Assembly: GCA_036260075.1 (NCBI GenBank)
Contig: DATAAM010000061.1
Location: 1 to 10,486, forward strand
DNA: 10,486 nt
DNA from: DATAAM01 sp036260075
Lineage (GTDB): Bacteria; Actinomycetota; Acidimicrobiia; Acidimicrobiales; JAHWLA01
Direction of reading: 5' to 3'
The notes beneath the pieces were generated by a model. It was given only the letters and a program-made list of their open reading frames with translations. It did no database searches and was not told the DNA's origin. Shown here in pieces: positions 6,449-10,486 of this stretch. Position 1 is the first letter of the stretch. Each line of letters starts with the position of its first letter. A program made the position numbers and the translations under genes.

Positions 6449-6697
6449 ATGTTGTTCATCCTCGGCCTCGTGCTGACCGGCCTCGTGGTGGGTGCTCTCG
6501 GCCGCTTCGCCATCCCCGGCCCCAACCCGATGAGCATCGGCGTCACCATCCTCGTCGGCATCGGAGGCGCGCTGCTCGGCGGCATCGTCGGCCGGCTGCT
6601 GTTCGGCGAGGACGGCGGCGGCCTCCTCCTCGCCGTCGCGGGCGCCGCTCTCATCGTGTGGCTGATGGAGCGCGGCCGCCGGCGCACGGCGTCCTAG
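6449..6697 (+). CDS. GlsB/YeaQ/YmgE-family small membrane protein
   Basis: This is an 82-residue, glycine-rich integral membrane protein with three predicted helices: residues 2-18, about 30-50 and 57-72. Between the first two lies the loop GRFAIPGPNPMSIG, matching the G-R-x-x-x-P-G-x-x-P pattern of the GlsB/YeaQ/YmgE (transglycosylase-associated, DUF-type) stress-response family. The tail RGRRRTAS is basic, as expected for a cytoplasmic end. The molecular role of the family is poorly known. It has no ribosome binding site, and a CACAGT element seven bases before the ATG suggests a leaderless message. Its TAG stop and the TAG of gmd on the other strand share the four bases CTAG (6694-6697), so the two genes converge with no spacer. 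Confidence 0.85.
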   Translation: MLFILGLVLTGLVVGALGRFAIPGPNPMSIGVTILVGIGGALLGGIVGRLLFGEDGGGLLLAVAGAALIVWLMERGRRRTAS

Positions 6698-8682
6698 CGG
6701 GCGGCTCGCTTCAACAGCTCGAGGTCGTTCTCGACCATCATGCGGACGAGCTCGGGGAAGCTCACATCGGGCTTCCAGCCGAGCGTGTCCCGTGCCTTGC
6801 TCGGGTCGCCGATGAGGAGGTCGACCTCGGCGGGACGCATGTAGCGCTCGTCGACCTTCACGTGCTGCTCGTAGTCGCGGCCCACGTGCGCGAACGCGAG
6901 CTCGCAGAACTCCCGCACGGAGTGCGTCTCGCCCATGGCGACGACGTAGTCGCCCGGCTCCGGCTGCTGGAGCATGAGCCACATGGCCCGCACGTAGTCG
7001 CCTGCGAAGCCCCAGTCGCGCTGGGCGTCGAGGTTGCCCAGGCGCAGCTCGGAGTCGAGGCCCAGCTCGATGCGGGCCACCCCGTGGCTGATCTTCCGGG
7101 TGACGAACTCCAGGCCCCGTCGGGGCGAGTTGTGCACGACCACCAGGCCCACGCCCGCCGCGAAGCGCTCCGAGTCGGTCGCGACGTCGCACATCCAGCC
7201 TGTGTACGGCCGGCGCCTCACCGCTCGAACCTCGTCCTGAGGCTTGCCGAGGTGCGCGCCCTCGCGACCGGGCGCCAGGCCCGATCCCAGGTCCACGAGG
7301 TAGCTCTCGCCGCCGTCCGGCGCCCCACCTTGCAGGGACACGCTGACCCGACGACCGAGGACGGTGCGGGCGAGCCAGACGAGCCCGCACGCCAACGTCG
7401 GCGACGTCGTGCGGAACGACTTGAACGGGTCGACGCCCTGGCCGGCTCCCAGGCCGTCGCCCAGGTTGTACGCCGCCAGGAAGGCGTACTGCTGCAGGCT
7501 GGAAGCGTTGAGCACACGCTTGGGGATGCGCTTCGCCCCCTCGCGCGTGCAGAGCTCGTGGCGGACCATGCGGAGGTATGCAGGGTTGCCGGTGAGGACG
7601 AGGCTGGTGGTGCGATCGCCGAACGCCGACGTCGGCCCCTCGGCCTTGTGGCTCGTGCCTGCCGCGACCCGGCTCCAGCACGCGGCTGCCTCCGCCAGCA
7701 CCGACTCGTCCTCGCACGTGATGACGGCCTTGCCGTCGACCGTCACACGGCCCGCGGCGGCGAGGATGCCGAGCAGCCACGACTCCTCCTCGGTGAGCGT
7801 CGTCGCAACCGTGGGCGCAGGCTGATCGGCCAGTCGCAGGCGATCGCCCGACTCGACCCGCTGCGCCTCGCGCTCGTCGTCGGCCAAGAAGACCACGTGG
7901 TCGGGCGTCGAGGTCACGATGCCGCCGCGTCCGTGGACCGTGACAGCCTCGCCGTCGTGCCAGTACGCGGTCCGGGCCACACACGTCGCCCACCGCTCGC
8001 CGTCCCACACGTCGTAGCCTCCGCCGTCCGACGAATGCCGCCGTCCGGACCTCGGGTCGGAGGGGTGCGGGATGACGTCGCCGATCGGCACCACGTCGAC
8101 GCAGCCGTGGCGACGGACGACCACGGGCGTGTCGGCGGGCACCGACTCGTGGTTGAAGAGGATCCCGCTCGACGCGTGGAGGCCGTAGGACTCCCGGTAG
8201 TTCACCGTGATCCAATGGCCGTAGACCTTGGCCACGCCGTACGGGCTGCGGGGGTAGAACGGGGTCGTCTCCCGCTGCGGCACCTCGACCACCTTGCCGA
8301 ACATCTCGCTGGAGCTCGCCTGGTAGAAGCGGATGTCGGGGTCGACGATGCGGATGGCGTCGAGCATCCGGGTGACGCTGAGGGCCGTCGTCTCGCCCGT
8401 GAGCACCGGCTGGCCGAACGAGGTCTGCACGAACGACTGGGCGGCCAGGTTGTAGACCTCGCTGGGCCGGTGGTCGCGCAGCACGTTGATCATCGACACC
8501 TCGTCGAGGAGGTCACCGGGCGCCAGCGTGAGGCGGTCCTGGATGTGGGCGATGCGCTCGAAGTTCACCGTGCTGCTGCGCCGCACCATGCCGATGACCT
8601 CGTAGCCGTTCTCGAGCAGGAGCTCGGCCAGGTAGGAGCCGTCCTGGCCGGTGATGCCGGTGATGAGCGCGCGGGGGGCCAT
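6694..8682 (-). CDS. gmd: GDP-mannose 4,6-dehydratase precursor interrupted by an intein
   Basis: GDP-mannose 4,6-dehydratase converts GDP-mannose to GDP-4-keto-6-deoxymannose in the cytoplasm, the entry step to GDP-L-fucose, GDP-rhamnose and related sugars for surface glycans. The 662-residue precursor has the NADP-binding glycine motif GITGQDGSYL (residues 9-18), the active-site SSSEMFG (123-129) and YGVAK with Y148 and K152 (the short-chain dehydrogenase YxxxK pair). After residue 179 in GILFNHE, 339 foreign residues intervene before SPRRGLEFVTRKISHG resumes the family sequence at 519. Subtracting them gives 323 residues, a normal bacterial Gmd length, and both halves remain in frame. The start ATG at 8682 has GGAGG only two bases upstream and a TACAAC element seven bases upstream. 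It is divergent from a regulator gene. Confidence 0.95.
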   Translation of the reverse strand: MAPRALITGITGQDGSYLAELLLENGYEVIGMVRRSSTVNFERIAHIQDRLTLAPGDLLDEVSMINVLRDHRPSEVYNLAAQSFVQTSFGQPVLTGETTALSVTRMLDAIRIVDPDIRFYQASSSEMFGKVVEVPQRETTPFYPRSPYGVAKVYGHWITVNYRESYGLHASSGILFNHESVPADTPVVVRRHGCVDVVPIGDVIPHPSDPRSGRRHSSDGGGYDVWDGERWATCVARTAYWHDGEAVTVHGRGGIVTSTPDHVVFLADDEREAQRVESGDRLRLADQPAPTVATTLTEEESWLLGILAAAGRVTVDGKAVITCEDESVLAEAAACWSRVAAGTSHKAEGPTSAFGDRTTSLVLTGNPAYLRMVRHELCTREGAKRIPKRVLNASSLQQYAFLAAYNLGDGLGAGQGVDPFKSFRTTSPTLACGLVWLARTVLGRRVSVSLQGGAPDGGESYLVDLGSGLAPGREGAHLGKPQDEVRAVRRRPYTGWMCDVATDSERFAAGVGLVVVHNSPRRGLEFVTRKISHGVARIELGLDSELRLGNLDAQRDWGFAGDYVRAMWLMLQQPEPGDYVVAMGETHSVREFCELAFAHVGRDYEQHVKVDERYMRPAEVDLLIGDPSKARDTLGWKPDVSFPELVRMMVENDLELLKRAAR
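7129..8145 (-). mobile_element. Intein with LAGLIDADG-type endonuclease domain inside gmd
   Basis: This in-frame 339-codon insertion encodes a protein-splicing element, precursor residues 180-518. Splicing block A is S1-VPADTPVVV, where the first residue is serine, a less common alternative to cysteine. Block B is TSTPDH with T80 and H83 (TxxH). Block F is GWMCDVATDSERFAAG with a cysteine at the F:4 position. Block G is VVVHN followed by serine: the penultimate histidine, terminal asparagine (N339) and Ser+1 of the host motif NHES. All residues needed for class 1 splicing are therefore present. An endonuclease domain lies between the splicing halves. The insertion point is in a highly conserved active-site motif, as is usual for inteins. 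I do not recall a catalogued intein in this host protein, but I cannot search. Confidence 0.93.
7345..7788 (-). other. Endonuclease domain of the intein, first LAGLIDADG motif degraded
   Basis: This covers roughly precursor residues 299-446; borders are approximate. Two LAGLIDADG-like helices are visible about 100 residues apart. The first is LLGILAAAG (303-311), where the catalytic aspartate position before the last glycine is alanine (A310). The second is LAAYNLGDG (402-410), which keeps its aspartate (D409). A normal monomeric homing endonuclease needs an acidic residue in each. The domain may therefore be inactive for double-strand cutting, leaving a splicing-competent element that no longer homes. 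Confidence 0.7.
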
Positions 8683-8689
8683 GGCCTCC

Positions 8690-8695
8690 GTTGTA
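8690..8695 (-). promoter_or_regulatory. Candidate -10 element of gmd
   Basis: TACAAC on the minus strand is separated from the gmd ATG by seven bases (GGAGGCC). This is the same geometry as at the sortase gene and suggests a leaderless or near-leaderless message. The -35 region is not recognisable. The 53-base gap to the regulator gene must carry promoters for both directions. Confidence 0.4.
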
Positions 8696-8717
8696 TCGCC
8701 TCGGCAGGCCGCCGTCT

Positions 8718-8725
8718 GCTAAGTC
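8718..8725 (+). promoter_or_regulatory. Candidate extended -10 element of the XRE regulator gene
   Basis: TGC-TAAGTC is an extended -10 (TGn before TAAnnn). It ends ten bases before the ATG at 8736, which would give a leader of only about three bases. No ribosome binding site is visible for this gene. Confidence 0.35.
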
Positions 8726-8735
8726 AGTTGGCACG

Positions 8736-9182
8736 ATGACGGAGCAGGAGCACCTCGGCCGCCGCGTCGCCCGCCTGCGGGCGGAACTGCGCTGGACCCA
8801 GCAGGACCTGGCCGACCGCCTGGCCATCTCGCGCGTGGCCGTCTCGCACCTCGAATCGGGCCTGTCGGTGCCGAGCGAGCGCACGGTCACGCTCCTGGCC
8901 GGGCTGTTCAAGCTCGACCCGCACGACCTGGTGGCCGACACGTCGTACCCGACGGCCAAGGCCGAGCGCCTGCCCGCGGTGGCGTGCCGCTACACGGAGG
9001 TCGAGCTGCAGCTGCGGATGCTGGAGCGCGACTTCGAGAGCGGGGTCGACCTGCGGGAGTGGCCCGCCCGGCTGGCGGCGCTGGAGGCGACGACCTACGA
9101 CCGCCGCGAGCGGGGGCTCGTGCGGACGGCGGCGACGCGCCTAGCCGCTGCCCTCGACCAGGCGCAGGTGCGGCACCGCTGA
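8736..9182 (+). CDS. XRE-family helix-turn-helix transcriptional regulator
   Basis: This is a 148-residue protein with an N-terminal XRE/Cro-CI-type DNA-binding domain at residues 7-65: LGRRVARLRAELRWTQQDLADRLAISR, recognition helix region VAVSHLESGLSVPSERTVTLLAGLF, and KLDPHDLV. The C-terminal part (about 85-145) is rich in leucine, alanine, arginine and glutamate and looks helical, with no recognised ligand or peptidase domain. It probably binds an operator as a dimer. Being divergent from gmd across a 53-base gap, it may control gmd, itself, or both; that is inference from position. The ATG at 8736 is chosen because the domain begins right after it, and the reading frame upstream to 8691 overlaps the gmd promoter region. 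Its 3' end overlaps the convergent gene by 42 bases. Confidence 0.88.
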   Translation: MTEQEHLGRRVARLRAELRWTQQDLADRLAISRVAVSHLESGLSVPSERTVTLLAGLFKLDPHDLVADTSYPTAKAERLPAVACRYTEVELQLRMLERDFESGVDLREWPARLAALEATTYDRRERGLVRTAATRLAAALDQAQVRHR

Positions 9183-9461
9183 CGGGTGCCTCACCACGCT
9201 GGTGGGGTCCGGCACGTCGTCCTCGCCCCGCAGCCAGTCGAACCACGCCGAGACCGCAGGCCCGACCTGCTCCCAGTCGACCCAGCCGCTCGACGCCAGG
9301 TCCTGCATCTCGGCGGGCGTGGCGTCGAACAGCACCTTGCCCCACCGTCCGGCGGCGTAGCCGGTCACCCAGACGGCATGGCTCGCCCACTCCTCGGCCA
9401 CGTCGGCCGGAAGGCCGCGGTTGCGCAGCCACGCCTCGAAGCTCGCCCCTCGTCGCACCAC
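9141..9461 (-). CDS. Hypothetical protein of about 106 residues
   Basis: I do not recognise a family. The protein is acidic and tryptophan-rich (eight tryptophans in about 106 residues). It has a compact N-terminal part FEAWLRNRGLPADVAEEWASHAVWVTGYAAGRW, a middle DATPAEMQDLASSGWVDWEQVGPAVSAWFDWL and a polar tail ending in LRLVEGSG. There is no signal peptide, membrane helix or cysteine cluster in this core. It is probably cytoplasmic. I favour the GTG at 9461 (or the next GTG at 9458) because a TACCCT element lies five (eight) bases upstream. The stretch back to the ATG at 9497 includes several codons ending in A or T, unlike the rest. The ATG start would give 118 residues. Its end overlaps the regulator gene by 42 bases on the opposite strand. 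Confidence 0.7.
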   Translation of the reverse strand: MVRRGASFEAWLRNRGLPADVAEEWASHAVWVTGYAAGRWGKVLFDATPAEMQDLASSGWVDWEQVGPAVSAWFDWLRGEDDVPDPTSVVRHPSAVPHLRLVEGSG

Positions 9462-9466
9462 TCCGC

Positions 9467-9472
9467 AGGGTA
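9467..9472 (-). promoter_or_regulatory. Candidate -10 element of the small hypothetical gene
   Basis: TACCCT on the minus strand lies five bases before GTG 9461 and eight before GTG 9458. It is identical to the hexamer ahead of the sortase gene. No convincing -35 is visible. Confidence 0.35.
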
Positions 9473-9546
9473 CGACACCGACCGGGTTGACACCCATGGT
9501 CCATCCGGGCCATTTCGGCGCCGACACGTCCGCTTCGGCGATTGAT

Positions 9547-9582
9547 TTCCCCCATGTCGCACCCCAGTGCGCAATCGGGGAA
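9547..9582 (-). terminator. Interrupted inverted repeat downstream of the carboxyltransferase gene
   Basis: TTCCCC (9547-9552) pairs with GGGGAA (9577-9582), and inside lies a perfect CGCAC / GTGCG stem (9558-9562 and 9567-9571) with a four-base loop. It starts about 20 bases past the stop at 9602. No T-run follows on either strand, so if it ends transcription it would not be a classic intrinsic terminator. It may instead be a chance structure in GC-rich sequence. Confidence 0.3.
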
Positions 9583-9601
9583 GCGAATGCGAGGGGAGGG
9601 G

Positions 9602-10486
9602 TCAGACGGGCAGGACGCCGTGCTTGCGCCAGGGGCGGGCGACTGTCTTCGTCCTGGAGACCTGCAGCCCCCGCCAGATGGCATGGCGGGTCTCGGCCGG
9701 GTCGACGATGTCGTCGATCTGCGCGTAGCCGGCGGGCAGGTAGGGGTCGAGCCGGTGGCGCAGGTCTTCCGCCATCCTGATCCGCGCCTCGTCGCGCTCC
9801 TTGCCCTCGGGAATGGCCTCCAACTGCTTGCGCATGGCGATGTTCACCATGCCGTCGGGGCCCATCACCGCGATCTCGGCCGTGGGCCAGGCCACGATGT
9901 AGTCGGCCTCGTAGGCGGTGCCGTTCATCACGAAGTAGCCGGCGCCGTACGCCTTGCGCAGGATCACCGTCACCTTCGGCACGGTGGCCTCGGACACGGC
10001 GAACAGCATCTTGGCGCCGTGGCGGATGATGCCCTGCTTCTCCACCGCTGTGCCCACCATGAACCCGGGAACGTCCTGCAGGAACACGAGGGGGATGCCG
10101 AAGGCGTCGCACAGCCACACGAAGCGGGCTGCCTTGTCGGCCGAGTTCACGTCGAGCGTGCCGCCCAGCACTTTGGGCTGCGAGGCCACGATGCCCACCG
10201 GCTGCCCGCCCACCCGGGCGAAGCCGGTGATCACGTTCTTGGCCCACTCCGGCTTCATCGGGAAGAACTCGCCGTCGTCGACGACGGCTTCGATCACCCG
10301 GTGCATGTCGTAGGCGCGGCGGGGCGCGGTGGGCACGATCTCGTACAGCTCCTCCACCCGCCGGTCGACCGGGTCGGAGCACTCGCGCACCGGCGGCGCC
10401 TCGGTGTTGTTCGACGGGAAGAACGACAGGTACTGCTTGACCACCCGCAGGCACTCGGCGTCGTCGGCCACCTCCAGGTCGGCCAC
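9602..10486 (-). CDS. Acyl-CoA carboxylase carboxyltransferase (beta) subunit, N-terminus cut by window edge
   Basis: These subunits transfer a carboxyl group from carboxybiotin to an acyl-CoA such as acetyl-, propionyl- or another branched acyl-CoA. The visible 294 residues are the C-terminal part of a protein usually around 500-540 residues. They include the family hallmarks FLQDVPGFMVGTAVEKQGIIRHG (about 135-157) and KMLFAVSEATVPKVTVILRKAYGAGYFVMNG (about 159-189), which holds the glycine/alanine oxyanion segment, followed by AEIAVMGPDGMVNI (203-216). The GTG at the window edge is probably not the start, because family members have a full N-terminal crotonase-like half before VADLEVADDAE. 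Substrate choice cannot be read here. No biotin domain is attached, so it needs a separate biotin carrier; the small biotinyl protein at 6184-6396 is one local candidate. Confidence 0.92.
   Translation of the reverse strand: MADLEVADDAECLRVVKQYLSFFPSNNTEAPPVRECSDPVDRRVEELYEIVPTAPRRAYDMHRVIEAVVDDGEFFPMKPEWAKNVITGFARVGGQPVGIVASQPKVLGGTLDVNSADKAARFVWLCDAFGIPLVFLQDVPGFMVGTAVEKQGIIRHGAKMLFAVSEATVPKVTVILRKAYGAGYFVMNGTAYEADYIVAWPTAEIAVMGPDGMVNIAMRKQLEAIPEGKERDEARIRMAEDLRHRLDPYLPAGYAQIDDIVDPAETRHAIWRGLQVSRTKTVARPWRKHGVLPV

Noticed and set aside
7129..8145. The gmd insertion as a frameshifted, pseudogenised gene or an assembly error
   Set aside because: Both host halves are in the same frame, the junctions fall exactly at a conserved motif, and the insert carries complete splicing motifs.
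5462..8215. A 917-codon open frame on the minus strand through the biotinyl gene region and gmd
   Set aside because: Only the last 241 codons (the crotonase-like gene from 6187) look like a real protein. The rest is arginine/proline-rich shadow of gmd in another frame.
6220..8739. An 839-codon open frame on the plus strand
   Set aside because: It is antisense to gmd and its intein. The composition (His, Arg, Ala, Val) is that of a GC-rich antisense shadow with no motifs.
9487..9492. A perfect TTGACA on the plus strand as a -35 promoter element
   Set aside because: There is no good -10 at the right distance and no plus-strand gene downstream within the window.
9462..10454. Upstream extension of the small hypothetical gene to a 437-codon protein
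   Set aside because: The extension lies in the wrong frame of the carboxyltransferase gene; only the final part after 9461 or 9497 is plausible.

Overview
The window is very GC-rich with dense, mostly minus-strand coding. It looks like a chromosomal segment of a high-GC actinobacterium. Three signs support this: a 70-residue biotinyl protein close to the mycobacterial TB7.3 (Rv3221c) type, a class E-like sortase, and several genes that appear to have leaderless starts. I lean towards a deep-branching, Acidimicrobiia-like lineage, because a System I (Ccm) cytochrome c maturation operon is present rather than the ResB/ResC system common in actinobacteria. That placement is inference. I see no rRNA, tRNA, CRISPR array or insertion sequence, and no gene-free stretch longer than about 150 bases.

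Region by region. Bases 1-3711 (minus strand) hold ccmA-ccmB-ccmC-ccmD-ccmE-ccmF. Every junction overlaps, and ccmF runs off the left edge. These genes encode the heme export/loading ABC complex (CcmABCD), the heme chaperone CcmE and the heme lyase CcmF. Bases 3779-4684 (plus strand) hold a membrane-anchored sortase divergent from ccmA. Bases 4711-6396 (minus strand) hold a compact operon: a stand-alone biotinyl carrier protein, then a crotonase-fold protein lacking both usual catalytic glutamates, then the thiol-redox membrane protein CcdA. CcdA would supply reductant for apocytochrome c cysteines, which links it functionally to the ccm operon. Bases 6449-6697 (plus strand) encode a small GlsB/YeaQ-type membrane protein.

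Bases 6694-8682 (minus strand) contain the most striking object: a GDP-mannose 4,6-dehydratase gene interrupted in frame by a 339-codon intein. The intein sits inside the conserved NHES-PRRG motif. It has recognisable splicing blocks and a LAGLIDADG-type endonuclease domain whose first active-site motif looks degraded. Removing it leaves a normal-length 323-residue enzyme of GDP-fucose/rhamnose-type sugar synthesis.

Bases 8736-9182 (plus strand) encode an XRE-family regulator divergent from gmd. Bases 9141-9461 (minus strand) encode an unrecognised small protein that overlaps the end of the regulator gene. Bases 9602-10486 (minus strand) hold the C-terminal part of an acyl-CoA carboxylase carboxyltransferase subunit, cut by the right edge. 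The carboxyltransferase, biotinyl protein and crotonase-like protein suggest acyl-CoA metabolism in this neighbourhood, although they are not in one operon.
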